The notes: generated by a model from the sequence alone, not told the origin. Counted from the stretch's first letter, positions 17,962-25,588 are shown. The stretch: DNA of 64,000 nt from Companilactobacillus farciminis KCTC 3681 = DSM 20184 (GCF_002706745.1 NZ_CP017702.1:1054001-1118000); one strand, 5' to 3'. Numbers and translations: made by a program.

Positions 17962-18920
17962 CAGACAAAAAGTTAATCGGTGTTGACCTTGGTGGTACAA
18001 CAATTAAATTTGCTATTCTTACTGATAAAGGTGAGATTCAACAAAAATGGAGTATTGAAACAAATATTCTATCTGATGGACAATTGATTATTCCTGACAT
18101 TATTGATTCAATTAATCATCATATCGATATGTATGATATGAGTGTTGACCAATTCGACGGTATCGGATTAGGTTCACCTGGTACAATCAATCATGAAAAG
18201 GGCACAATCAAAGGTGCTTTTAACCTTAACTGGACTAATGAAGTTTATCCAGTACGTGATATTGAAAAGGGAACTGGCCTACCAGTTGTCATTGAAAATG
18301 ATGCTAACGTTGCTGCTCTTGGTGAAAGATGGCAAGGTGCTGGTAACAATGCTGACGATGTTGTCTTTGTAACACTTGGAACAGGTGTTGGTGGTGGTAT
18401 CATTGCTAACGGTAAGTTGATTCAAGGACAAAACGGTGCTGCCGGTGAAATTGGTCACGTAACAGTTGATCCTAATGGCTTCATGTGTACTTGTGGTAAG
18501 AAAGGTTGTCTAGAAACAATCGCTTCAGCTACTGGTATCGTACGTGTTGCTAGAGACCGTGCATCAGAATATGCTGGAAGTTCAGAATTGAAGGCTATGC
18601 TTGATGATGGTCAAGATATCTCTGCTAAGGATGTATTCGATCTAGCTAAGAAAGATGATGACTTAGCTATGATGGTTGTCGATTATGTTTGTGACTCACT
18701 TGGATTTGTTCTAGGTAACATTGCTAATACCTTGAATCCTAAGTTTGTTGTTATCGGTGGTGGCGTTTCAGCTGCTGGTGATTTCTTACTCAACAAAGTT
18801 GATAAAGCTATGCGTAAAAACGAATTTGCTACAATCAAGGATTCAACTGAACTAAGACTAGCTAGTCTTGGTAATGGTGCTGGTGTTATCGGTGCTGCTT
18901 CATTGATTAAAGTTGATTAG
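17958..18920 (+). CDS. glcK: ROK-family glucokinase
   Basis: This enzyme phosphorylates glucose to glucose-6-phosphate with ATP at the entry to glycolysis. It has the phosphate-binding motif GVDLGGTTIKFAI near the N-terminus, a sugar-binding VIENDANVAALGE segment, and GEIGHVTVDPNG. The ROK zinc motif appears as CTCGKKGCLETIAS. At 320 residues it has the usual GlcK length. The start is GTG and overlaps the yqgQ stop codon, which implies translational coupling. Confidence 0.95.
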   Translation: MTDKKLIGVDLGGTTIKFAILTDKGEIQQKWSIETNILSDGQLIIPDIIDSINHHIDMYDMSVDQFDGIGLGSPGTINHEKGTIKGAFNLNWTNEVYPVRDIEKGTGLPVVIENDANVAALGERWQGAGNNADDVVFVTLGTGVGGGIIANGKLIQGQNGAAGEIGHVTVDPNGFMCTCGKKGCLETIASATGIVRVARDRASEYAGSSELKAMLDDGQDISAKDVFDLAKKDDDLAMMVVDYVCDSLGFVLGNIANTLNPKFVVIGGGVSAAGDFLLNKVDKAMRKNEFATIKDSTELRLASLGNGAGVIGAASLIKVD

Positions 18921-18932
18921 GAGTTTGTATTA

Positions 18933-19340
18933 ATGCAAGTTTTGAATGCCGTTTTATACGTTATTGTAATCGGCTTTTTGATTTATTGGGTTGGTTCATG
19001 GCTCTACTTTTGGTTCAAAGGTAGACAAATGCACGGTGCAATTGATCAAAAGACCTTTGAGGAAACGATGAGAAAAGCTCAAATTGTTGATTTAAGAGAG
19101 AAAAATGCTTTTGATGCCAAACACATCTTGGGTGCTAGAAGTCTTCCATATACGCAATTAAAGTACAATGAAGGCGAACTAAGACCTGATCTTCCTGTTT
19201 ATCTTTATGGAGATAACAAGAATATGTGTGTGCGTGCAGCTCTTAAACTGCAAAAGAAGTGGGGCTTTACCGATGTTAAATGGTTAGAAGACCGTTTTTC
19301 TGATTGGGAAGGAAAAACAAAGAAGACCACAAAAATATAA
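18933..19340 (+). CDS. Membrane-anchored rhodanese-like domain protein without the catalytic Cys
   Basis: One N-terminal membrane helix (about residues 3-26) precedes a rhodanese domain (about 35-130), with VDLREKNAFDAKHILGARSLPY. In active sulfurtransferases the loop reads like LYCxxGxR. Here the aligned loop is LYGDNKNMC, so the catalytic Cys position holds Gly and the nearby Cys is shifted. It is probably a binding or regulatory domain rather than a sulfurtransferase. It sits 12 bp after glcK in the same operon, matching the place of YqgQ-neighbouring rhodaneses in related genomes. Confidence 0.87.
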   Translation: MQVLNAVLYVIVIGFLIYWVGSWLYFWFKGRQMHGAIDQKTFEETMRKAQIVDLREKNAFDAKHILGARSLPYTQLKYNEGELRPDLPVYLYGDNKNMCVRAALKLQKKWGFTDVKWLEDRFSDWEGKTKKTTKI

Positions 19341-19379
19341 AAAAATGCTGTGCAGAAAAAATCTGACACAGCATTTTTT
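19341..19379. terminator. Bidirectional terminator between the glcK operon and the DUF3042 gene
   Basis: TGCTGTG and CACAGCA form a stem with CAGA/TCTG pairs inside. A residues flank the left side and T residues the right, so it can end both convergent transcripts. Confidence 0.8.
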
Positions 19380-19397
19380 AGTATAATGTTTTTAAGT

Positions 19398-19592
19398 TTA
19401 GCCTTGGTGTGCTTGTAAGCTCTTACGGTTAGCACGTCTGCGGTTAGCTTCAATACGTTCGTTTTCTTGGTTTTCTGGTTCGATAACCTTCTTCTTGAAA
19501 GCATGCAATGCTCCATAAACTGCTGTAGCTGTTGTTAGTGAACCAACAAGGAAGCCTTTAACAAAACGTAAGTGTTTTTGATTTTTTGCCAT
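19398..19592 (-). CDS. DUF3042 family small membrane protein
   Basis: A 64-residue protein found in lactobacilli and relatives. It has a short basic N-terminus, a hydrophobic segment (about 11-28, GFLVGSLTTATAVYGAL) and a highly charged Arg/Asn-rich tail (RIEANRRRANRKS). An AGGAGG ribosome binding site precedes the ATG. The function is unknown. It is divergent from miaA, and the intervening gap carries promoters for both. Confidence 0.85.
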   Translation of the reverse strand: MAKNQKHLRFVKGFLVGSLTTATAVYGALHAFKKKVIEPENQENERIEANRRRANRKSLQAHQG

Positions 19593-19676
19593 AATACATT
19601 CCTCCTGTCTTTAATTCTCATTATGGCGTATTTCCTTTAAAATATCTATAAAAGACTGTCTAAGAGAGGTAATTTT

Positions 19677-20594
19677 TTGATAAAAGTAGTTGCAATAGTA
19701 GGACCAACCGCCGTTGGCAAGAGTGCCTTAGGGTTAAAATTGGCCCAAAAATTCAATGGTGAGATCATTTCGGGTGATTCGATGCAAATCTATAAGAAGC
19801 TTGATATCGGAACAGCCAAGGATACTCCAGAAGAATTACAGGCTGTTCCACATCACTTAGTAGATATTTGTGATGCTAGTGAACGTTATACGGTCAAAGA
19901 TTTCCAACAAAAAGCTCGTCAAATTATCACCGATTTATCTAAAGAACAGAAATTACCTTTAGTCGTTGGTGGGACAGGTTTTTATTTGAGTTCTTTGGTC
20001 AACAACTTGAATTTGGGTGGCAAATCTGACAGTGATCCAAGTTTGCGTAAACAATTGATGACGATCGAACAAGCTGGTGGCATTGATCAATTGCAAAAGA
20101 TGTTACAAACAATTGATCCAAAAGCTTTCGAAAAAATTGACATCGATAATTCACGTCGCTTGATCAGGGCAATTGAAGTCATGAAAACGACTGGTAAATC
20201 AATCACAGAACAAAACAATGGTGAAAAGTGGGCTGATTTTTATTTGGTAGGATTAACGGATGAACGCCAGAAATTATATGGACGAATCAACCAGCGTGTC
20301 GATATGATGGCTCAGAATGGCTTAATTGACGAAGCTAAGTACGTTTATGACCATCGTGATGAATTCCCCCAAGCTAGCAAAGGAATTGGCTACAAGGAGT
20401 TATATCCCTATTTTGACGGTACGGCTGATTTAGAAACTTGTCTATCAGAGATCAAAAAGAACTCACGTCATTTTGCTAAGCGTCAATTTACGTATTTCCG
20501 TAATCAAATGGATGTGGATTGGTATAATATTAGTGATGATAACAATTATCAAGAAATAATTGAAAAAAATATCGTTAATTTTATGGAGGGGTAA
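19677..20594 (+). CDS. miaA: tRNA dimethylallyltransferase
   Basis: MiaA adds the isopentenyl group to A37 of tRNAs that read UNN codons. The P-loop VGPTAVGKSALG lies near residues 8-19, followed by SGDSMQIYKKLDIGTAK and VVGGTGFYLSSLV. The C-terminal part has FPQASKGIGYKELYPY and the tRNA-binding RHFAKRQFTYFRNQ. The 305-residue length is normal. The start is TTG, with AGAGAGGT about 8 bases upstream. ynbB begins directly after it, as in Bacillus. Confidence 0.96.
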   Translation: MIKVVAIVGPTAVGKSALGLKLAQKFNGEIISGDSMQIYKKLDIGTAKDTPEELQAVPHHLVDICDASERYTVKDFQQKARQIITDLSKEQKLPLVVGGTGFYLSSLVNNLNLGGKSDSDPSLRKQLMTIEQAGGIDQLQKMLQTIDPKAFEKIDIDNSRRLIRAIEVMKTTGKSITEQNNGEKWADFYLVGLTDERQKLYGRINQRVDMMAQNGLIDEAKYVYDHRDEFPQASKGIGYKELYPYFDGTADLETCLSEIKKNSRHFAKRQFTYFRNQMDVDWYNISDDNNYQEIIEKNIVNFMEG

Positions 20595-20595
20595 A

Positions 20596-21846
20596 ATGAC
20601 TAAATGGAATGCTGCATTTCCAGATAAATTAAAAGAGGTCATCAAAGAAGTTGACCAACAAATTGCACCAAAATTAGCAGAAATAGACGAACAAGTTTTG
20701 GACAATCAAAACAAAGTTTTAGCTGCTTTTCGAGAAGAAAATATCGATGAGAGTAGTTTGTTAGGAACGACAGGTTACGGGGATGATGATCGTGGACGAG
20801 ACCAACTAGAAGCAGTTTATGCGGATGTCTTCAAAACAGAAGCTGCTTTGGTTCGTCCGCAATTTGTTTCTGGAACGCATACTTTAGCAACGGCCTTGTT
20901 TGGCATGCTACGTCCTGGAGACAACCTTTTATACGTGACTGGGGAACCTTATGATACGATGCAAGAAGTCATCGGAATTGCTGGTAACAAGCGTGGTTCT
21001 TTGATCGACTATCAAATTGGTTTTGATTCTGTCAAAATGGACGGAGATAAAGTTGATTTTGACTTGATGAAGCAAAAAATCGAGGAACAAAATCCTAAGG
21101 TCATTGCCATTCAAAGATCTCGTGGCTATTCGACTCGTAAGAGCTTGACGGTTAAAGAAATTGCTGAAATCATCAAGCAGATAAAAACTGTCAGTGATGC
21201 GATAATCTTTGTCGACAACTGTTATGGTGAATTTTCAGAAACTATCGAACCAACAGAAGTTGGAGCCGATTTGATGGCCGGTTCATTGATTAAAAATGCT
21301 GGTGGTGGTCTAGCAAAGGTCGGAGGCTACATCGTTGGTAAAAAGGATTTAGTAGAATTAGCCAGCTATCGTTTAACCGCTCCTGGTATTGGTGCCTCAG
21401 AAGGTGCTACGATCGATCGTCAGTCAGAGATGTTCCAAGGCTTTTTCTTAGCTCCAAGAGTAACCGGCAATGCTATCAAAGGTGCTATTTTTGAAGCAGC
21501 TATTTTTGAAAAACTCGGTCTGAACGTTTCTCCTAAATGGAATGATGATCGAACTGACTTGATTCAAACAATCGAATTCAATGATCCTGATAAGATGGTT
21601 CATTTTGCCAAACTCGTCCAACAATTTTCACCAATCGATTCAAATGTTTCTCCAGAACCTAGTGCGATGTCTGGTTATGAGGATCAAGTCGTTATGGCTG
21701 CCGGAACGTTTGTCTCTGGCGCTAGTGTTGAATTTTCAGCTGATGGACCAATGAGACCACCATATATTATTTATATTCAAGGTGGTTTGACTTATGAGCA
21801 CGTCAAAATTGCCATCAGTAATGCATGTAAAGAATTATTCTTCTAA
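20596..21846 (+). CDS. ynbB: YnbB-like PLP-dependent protein (methionine gamma-lyase/aluminium-resistance family)
   Basis: A fold-type I PLP enzyme of 416 residues. The family is annotated as methionine gamma-lyase-like or aluminium-resistance protein, but its substrate is not firmly known. The PLP lysine is probably the one in GSLIKNAGGGLAKVGGYI. VDNCYGEFSE supplies the cofactor-binding Asp. I use the ATG after GGAGGGG; the longer frame overlaps miaA. In Bacillus and most lactobacilli ynbB is followed by glnR and glnA. Here neither follows intact, only a terminator and a probable glnR relic. Confidence 0.9.
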   Translation: MTKWNAAFPDKLKEVIKEVDQQIAPKLAEIDEQVLDNQNKVLAAFREENIDESSLLGTTGYGDDDRGRDQLEAVYADVFKTEAALVRPQFVSGTHTLATALFGMLRPGDNLLYVTGEPYDTMQEVIGIAGNKRGSLIDYQIGFDSVKMDGDKVDFDLMKQKIEEQNPKVIAIQRSRGYSTRKSLTVKEIAEIIKQIKTVSDAIIFVDNCYGEFSETIEPTEVGADLMAGSLIKNAGGGLAKVGGYIVGKKDLVELASYRLTAPGIGASEGATIDRQSEMFQGFFLAPRVTGNAIKGAIFEAAIFEKLGLNVSPKWNDDRTDLIQTIEFNDPDKMVHFAKLVQQFSPIDSNVSPEPSAMSGYEDQVVMAAGTFVSGASVEFSADGPMRPPYIIYIQGGLTYEHVKIAISNACKELFF

Positions 21847-21853
21847 AATTTAA

Positions 21854-21882
21854 AGTCTGACCGGATTGGTCGGGCTTTTTTG
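21854..21882 (+). terminator. Terminator after ynbB
   Basis: AGTCTGACC and GGTCGGGCT pair with two wobble pairs around a five-base loop, followed by a T run. Confidence 0.75.
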
Positions 21883-21887
21883 TTTTT

Positions 21888-22113
21888 ATGAAACAATTTA
21901 GAAGAAAATATCCCAAAATGAGCTTAATTCCGAACATTGTTAAAGAATTATCAGATTTGACGATAAAGGATAGACCATTTTCTTATTATTAGGAAATGTT
22001 GATTTTTTATGCCAGAAAGAGATGCTAATATTACATTTTTATGACAAATACTTAATAGACTAGTTAAAAGAAAAAATTAATTAGGTTTAACTAAAATATT
22101 GCTTAAGATTTAG
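21888..22113 (+). pseudogene. glnR: Probable decayed relic of glnR (MerR-type glutamine-synthetase repressor)
   Basis: In the first frame (21888-21992) a 34-residue stretch includes FRRKYPKMSLIPNIV, ELSDLTIKDR and a final YY, then a stop. GlnR of related bacteria has RRSMAVFPIGTVMKLTDL and RQIRYYEE at this place. In the next frame (from 22012) the fragments PERDANITFL, LNRLVKRKN and LGLTKILLK, broken by three stops, line up with the following GlnR segments P-K-R...DVDRLLEIKDYL...GLNIAGIK. There is no ribosome binding site. The location right behind ynbB is exactly where glnR belongs. I infer loss of the glnRA operon here. The similarity is weak residue by residue and rests partly on synteny. 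Confidence 0.45.
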
Positions 22114-22202
22114 AATTGATAAATTTAGTCTAAATATCATGAGAAACAAAAAATATCTGACCGAACTATTCTCTAAATAAAAAATAAAATAGTTTGTTTC
22201 TA

Positions 22203-22230
22203 TTGATTTTTTTTTAAAAGCGAGTATGAT
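22203..22230 (+). promoter_or_regulatory. Promoter of the 43-residue gene
   Basis: TTGATT (22203-22208), a 16-bp spacer with a long T/A run, and TATGAT (22225-22230) lie about 20 bases before an AGGAGG ribosome binding site. Confidence 0.55.
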
Positions 22231-22259
22231 GAGTAATCAAATGATAGGAGGTAAGCAAT

Positions 22260-22391
22260 ATGAGATATAAAGTAACACTTGATACTAAGCGTCAATTGTT
22301 TACCGTATTTGATAAGAAAAACACTCGGGTTTCTGCATGCGGTAAGTCAATTGAAGAAGCTATGAATAAATTGTTGAGAATGAGCGCATAA
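22260..22391 (+). CDS. Small hypothetical protein, 43 residues
   Basis: The frame begins MRYKVTLDTKRQLFTVFD and continues VSACGKSIEEAMNKLLRMSA. It has a very good ribosome binding site (ATAGGAGGT) 6 bases before the ATG and its own promoter. The protein is basic and soluble, with a predicted beta-strand start and an amphipathic helix at the end. The pattern is reminiscent of small antitoxin or HicB-like strands, but I do not recognise a family. Expression is supported only by the promoter and ribosome binding site. Three hairpins and a terminator follow in the same transcript. Confidence 0.6.
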   Translation: MRYKVTLDTKRQLFTVFDKKNTRVSACGKSIEEAMNKLLRMSA

Positions 22392-22559
22392 AATTTTACA
22401 AATGTTAGATTTAGAATACAGTTAGTTTACACTTGTTCTAAATCGTAGATATGCGTATGAAGAGATGTTATATTTAACTAGCAACGAAAGTTGCAATCTA
22501 TCCTCAACGATAACTAAAAGAGACCTTTTCCTTGTAATTTGGAAAGGGTCTTATTTTTT
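22392..22559 (+). ncRNA. Structured 3' UTR or small RNA candidate ending in a terminator
   Basis: The stretch carries three stem-loops in a row. GATTTAGAA (22408-22416) pairs with TTCTAAATC (22436-22444). GCAAC-GAAA-GTTGC (22481-22494) has a GNRA tetraloop. The terminator stem AGACCTTTTCC/GGAAAGGGTCT (about 22521-22551) ends in a T run. It may be a processed 3' UTR of the small gene upstream or an independent RNA. Confidence 0.4.
22519..22559 (+). terminator. Terminator of the 43-residue gene transcript
   Basis: An 11-bp stem with one wobble pair and a nine-base loop is followed by ATTTTTTG. Confidence 0.8.
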
Positions 22560-22579
22560 GTCTTTTTAAGGGATAAAAA

Positions 22580-22618
22580 AATAACTCATGCCGTCAAATT
22601 AGACGATCATGAGTTATT
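22580..22618 (-). terminator. Terminator of the first tRNA-Arg transcript
   Basis: AATAACTCATG and CATGAGTTATT are a perfect 11-bp stem. On the minus strand it is followed by TTTTTTATCCC. A short T tract on the plus side means it could act both ways. Confidence 0.75.
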
Positions 22619-22639
22619 TTAATTCTAAGATAGAAAAAA

Positions 22640-22713
22640 TGTCACAGGTGAGATTCGAACTCACGACCTACGGTTTAGAAGACCGTTGCTCTATCCAACT
22701 GAGCCACTGTGAC
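22640..22713 (-). tRNA. tRNA-Arg (anticodon UCU), copy 1
   Basis: The minus strand folds as a cloverleaf. The acceptor stem is GTCACAG/CTGTGAC with discriminator A. The D arm contains CTCAGTTGGATAGAG, the anticodon arm is ACGGT-CTTCTAA-ACCGT, and the T arm has GTTCGAATC. The anticodon UCU reads AGA/AGG, the main Arg codons in AT-rich genomes. The 3' CCA is not encoded. A promoter TTGCAT-N17-TATAAT lies just upstream on the minus strand. Confidence 0.96.
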
Positions 22714-22803
22714 ATCACTCGTACTATTATAGAGAAAAGGATTTGATTATGCAATATTAAATGTGAAATTTTTTAATTAAAAATTTACTTGCAGACAACA
22801 AAA

Positions 22804-22829
22804 AAATCGCCAGATTACTCTAGCGATTT
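22804..22829 (-). terminator. Terminator of the second tRNA-Arg transcript
   Basis: AAATCGC and GCGATTT pair. On the minus strand a run of T residues follows, so this transcript ends before the other tRNA copy. Confidence 0.7.
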
Positions 22830-22836
22830 AACGGTA

Positions 22837-22910
22837 TGTCACAGGTGAGATTCGAACTCACGACCTACGGTTTAGAAGACCGTTGCTCTATCCAACTGAG
22901 CCACTGTGAC
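22837..22910 (-). tRNA. tRNA-Arg (anticodon UCU), copy 2
   Basis: This copy is identical in sequence to the one at 22640-22713, 197 bp away on the same strand. It has its own promoter and its own terminator, so the two are separate transcription units made by a duplication. The flanking sequences differ, so the duplication is not very recent or covered only the gene. Confidence 0.96.
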
Positions 22911-22922
22911 AGCACATTTATT

Positions 22923-22952
22923 ATTATAGATAAAGCACTTGCTTTATGTCAA
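22923..22952 (-). promoter_or_regulatory. Promoter of tRNA-Arg copy 2
   Basis: On the minus strand, TTGACA (complement of 22947-22952), an 18-bp spacer and TATAAT (complement of 22923-22928) form a near-consensus promoter. Confidence 0.75.
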
Positions 22953-23002
22953 TCTAATTTTTGATATAAATTAAAAAAATTCTTAATTTGGGCAAAATAA
23001 AA

Positions 23003-23028
23003 GGTTCACTTAAACGTTTAAGTGAACC
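23003..23028 (-). terminator. Perfect 26-bp palindrome, terminator of the small minus-strand gene
   Basis: GGTTCACTTAAAC and GTTTAAGTGAACC are exact complements with no spacer. On the minus strand the palindrome is followed by TTTTATTTT. Confidence 0.7.
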
Positions 23029-23056
23029 ATCCCTATAAATAATTTACTGATTGACA

Positions 23057-23179
23057 TTACTTTCCATAGATAAAAGGCTTGTTTTCGGCCTCTAATTCAC
23101 ACAATACCTCACGATCTTGTGTAGAAACCTCAGTTCTTTCGGCTTTAAATAATGATTTGATCCATACTATCAATTTCAT
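23057..23179 (-). CDS. Small hypothetical protein, 40 residues
   Basis: The frame begins MKLIVWIKSLFKAERTEVST and ends ENKPFIYGK. A GGAG ribosome binding site lies 8-9 bases before the ATG. A TATAAT box (complement of 23274-23279) and a 5'-end hairpin AGATAAGG/CCTTATCT (23241-23266) lie upstream, and a palindromic terminator lies downstream, so it looks like a complete transcription unit. The first 12 residues could form an amphipathic membrane-associated helix; the rest is acidic. I do not recognise the family. Confidence 0.55.
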   Translation of the reverse strand: MKLIVWIKSLFKAERTEVSTQDREVLCELEAENKPFIYGK

Positions 23180-23376
23180 GATTGTCATCTCCGAAAATAA
23201 TGCAGCTTTTAATGTCATCAGCATCTGGACAGAACACGACAGATAAGGCTTCCTTCTCCCTTATCTATTACGAATTATATCAGAATTATTACAATTGACA
23301 TAAAAATAAGTCTTATTTCAGTAAAAATAATTTTATTTTTCAAATGTAAAGGTATACATTTTTTAAAAATGATTAT

Positions 23377-23562
23377 TTAGGGTTCAACTAATTCTTTACG
23401 ACGGTTTTCGATGATATTTTGCAGTTCTTCGAGGTCTTCAAGAGTTGACTTTTTTCTAATAAAACTACGTGCTGATGAGCGCATGGCGATATAATTTGCG
23501 CGTTCACGATGATTTCTGTGCCATTTTTCGTTAGCACGTTTTTGTGCATCTGTTAATACCAT
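23377..23562 (-). CDS. Small conserved hypothetical protein, 61 residues, Arg-rich
   Basis: The sequence includes MVLTDAQKRANEKWHRNHRE, RSSARSFIRKKSTLEDLEEL and a closing ENRRKEL. Short proteins of this pattern (QxRAN.KW then RS.ARSFIR) occur in many Firmicutes and their phages. Their function is not known to me. It is all-helical by appearance and strongly basic in the first half. A GGGAGAG ribosome binding site precedes the ATG. It lies opposite the esterase gene's upstream region. Confidence 0.7.
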   Translation of the reverse strand: MVLTDAQKRANEKWHRNHRERANYIAMRSSARSFIRKKSTLEDLEELQNIIENRRKELVEP

Positions 23563-23749
23563 TTATATCTCTCCCTTAAAAACATATCTTTGAAATTATA
23601 TACAAGGTTATTTAAGTAAACAAGGAAAATCGTGAATAATTTCATATAACTTTCTTGTAAAAATGGTTACATGAAATTCTTGTACAATACTGATATTAGT
23701 TTAGAATGATAATTAAATTGATATATTGTTCATTGGGGGTCTATTTTTT

Positions 23750-25150
23750 ATGAAGAAGATTATGAAAACTACCACAGGGACATATCACGGAATTATGGAT
23801 CATGAACATCTTGATTTCTTAGGAGTTCCGTTTGGATATGGTCGTCGATTTAAACGCGCTGAAGAATTTTCTATGTCAAAATTTGGACCAAATGAAATTG
23901 ATAAAGTTCATTATGCAGTGCATCATGGTGTGCAACCGATGCAAAAAGATGCATTGAACCAAAATAGTAAAATTAATTTTGGCGAGAATTGTTTGAATCT
24001 TGATATTTGTACCCCTGATGTAGAAGGAAAGTACCCGATTGTCATCGAGTTTTATGGCGGTGGCTTTTTAAAGGGAGGAAATTATACTAAACAGATGTCG
24101 TGGCTAGATCACCAGTCAGTTGTCCATGTAGTGCCAAATTATCGTTTAGGTTTGTTTGGCTGGGGCAAAGTTGAAGGTGGAGATGTTAACGTCGGCTTGT
24201 CAGATCAGTTGATGGCAATTCAATGGGTCTTGGACAATGCTGCAAGTTTTGGTGGCGACGTCAAAAATGTTACGTTAGTCGGCATTTCAGCTGGAGCTAA
24301 GTCGATTTCAGCTTTGATGGCATCTAATGCGACTGTATTGGATCGAATTCAAAAGGTTATTTTATTTTCTGGTGGCGTACAAACAATTCGTGATATGGCA
24401 ACAGCTAAGAAAGTAACCGAAATGATCTGCCGTGATAGTGAAATCAAATCAACAAAAGATCTATTTAATTTAACCGATGATGGCTTGCAAATTGTTCAAG
24501 AGCATTTATTAGATAAACATGTGGCAACGAACTGGTTTGGTCCTGTGATCGATGATGATTTGATTTCTTCAAACTGGCAAGAACAGTTGCTACGCAGAGT
24601 TAAGAGAACCAATTTTAAGACGATTATCTCGGCTGGAAGTAACGAGTTAGAAAATTATAAGTCCATGAATATCAATCATTTGGAAAATGACGTTTTTCCT
24701 GATTTGTTCGACAAGAATGTTGAAGCGTTGAGGACTGCGCTATTAAATGACCAGTATTCGAAAAATGATTTCGTTCAAATGCTTGGGGATGCTATGTATA
24801 CTTTGCCAGCTAGACGTTTGGCTGAATTGCTAGCACAAGAAAATGATGCTGAAGTCTACTGCAACTATGTCAAAGTAGCAGATGGGCAACACGGTGGCAT
24901 ATTGCAGTATTTAAATACGCCAGTTGAAGAATTAAATATCGATTATCGTAAAAATCAACGGCATTTCTTGAATCTTTTGTTTGAGTTCATCAATGAGGGT
25001 AAGCCTTACGATGAAGCAATTAAGTATGAATGGCCTTTATTTGATGATGACCGTTTGGTGTTAGAATTAGACCCTGATGACTTGAAGAGTGTTTCGGTTA
25101 TTAGTCGTAGAATTCCTAAAGATTTACCTTGGCAATCATATTTACTATAA
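23750..25150 (+). CDS. Carboxylesterase family protein (type B, para-nitrobenzyl esterase-like)
   Basis: An alpha/beta-hydrolase acting on carboxylic esters; the natural substrate is unknown. FYGGGFLKGGNY supplies the oxyanion hole. VTLVGISAGAKS contains the GxSxG nucleophile (Ser180), and the catalytic His is probably in DGQHGGIL. It has no signal peptide, so it is cytoplasmic. I start at the ATG after TTGGGGGT, giving 466 residues. The longer frame adds eight residues that overlap the ribosome binding site. It is alone in its operon. Confidence 0.88.
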   Translation: MKKIMKTTTGTYHGIMDHEHLDFLGVPFGYGRRFKRAEEFSMSKFGPNEIDKVHYAVHHGVQPMQKDALNQNSKINFGENCLNLDICTPDVEGKYPIVIEFYGGGFLKGGNYTKQMSWLDHQSVVHVVPNYRLGLFGWGKVEGGDVNVGLSDQLMAIQWVLDNAASFGGDVKNVTLVGISAGAKSISALMASNATVLDRIQKVILFSGGVQTIRDMATAKKVTEMICRDSEIKSTKDLFNLTDDGLQIVQEHLLDKHVATNWFGPVIDDDLISSNWQEQLLRRVKRTNFKTIISAGSNELENYKSMNINHLENDVFPDLFDKNVEALRTALLNDQYSKNDFVQMLGDAMYTLPARRLAELLAQENDAEVYCNYVKVADGQHGGILQYLNTPVEELNIDYRKNQRHFLNLLFEFINEGKPYDEAIKYEWPLFDDDRLVLELDPDDLKSVSVISRRIPKDLPWQSYLL

Positions 25151-25295
25151 AAAAATAAATGCTGACAAATAAACGTTTGTAGATAAGAATAAAAAAATAT
25201 TCTTGCAAACAATAACCTTTAACTTTACAATAAAGTCGTTGTGCTTAAACATTAGGCATTTTTTGTGATGCCAAGATTTTAGAGGTGGACGAATT

Positions 25296-25541
25296 TTGAA
25301 AAGAAAGTTTGCATTTTTTGTAACGATTGCTTTCATTCTAATAGATGTTTTAGCTGCATTTTTAACTCAACAAGCAATTATTAGTAATATGATGGGTATT
25401 CTGATCGGAATTGGTCTAATCGTTGCCCTCATTTTAATAACAAGACTCTTGACGAAGATGGATTTCAAACGGGGAAAGTTAGTTTTTGTAGCTGTTTTCT
25501 TCTTCATCGTTTTAGGACGCTTGTTTATGACAGTTGCTTAG
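25296..25541 (+). CDS. Small integral membrane protein, 81 residues
   Basis: Start is TTG, 7 bases after the strong AGAGGTGG ribosome binding site. The protein is almost entirely hydrophobic: a basic KRK start, then three predicted helices (about 5-25, 28-48 and 58-78), separated by short polar turns such as TKMDFKRGK. I do not recognise the family. It has its own upstream gap, with a GGCAT/ATGCC hairpin at about 25256-25273, and a terminator at its end, so it is probably monocistronic. Confidence 0.7.
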   Translation: MKRKFAFFVTIAFILIDVLAAFLTQQAIISNMMGILIGIGLIVALILITRLLTKMDFKRGKLVFVAVFFFIVLGRLFMTVA

Positions 25542-25560
25542 AAAAATAGAAATTGATTGG

Positions 25561-25588
25561 GGATTGTGTTTAAGCACAGTCCTTTTTT
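25561..25588 (+). terminator. Terminator after the small membrane protein gene
   Basis: GGATTGTG and CACAGTCC pair around a six-base loop, followed by TTTTTT. Confidence 0.8.

Noticed and set aside
21935..21949. CGAACATTGTTA as a LexA box
   Set aside because: The spacer has three bases instead of four, and the right arm lacks the YG ending. It lies inside the presumed glnR relic.
22640..22910. The tRNA-Arg pair as an attachment site for an integrated element
   Set aside because: No integrase, phage genes or partial tRNA fragment flank the two genes. Both copies are complete and have their own promoters.
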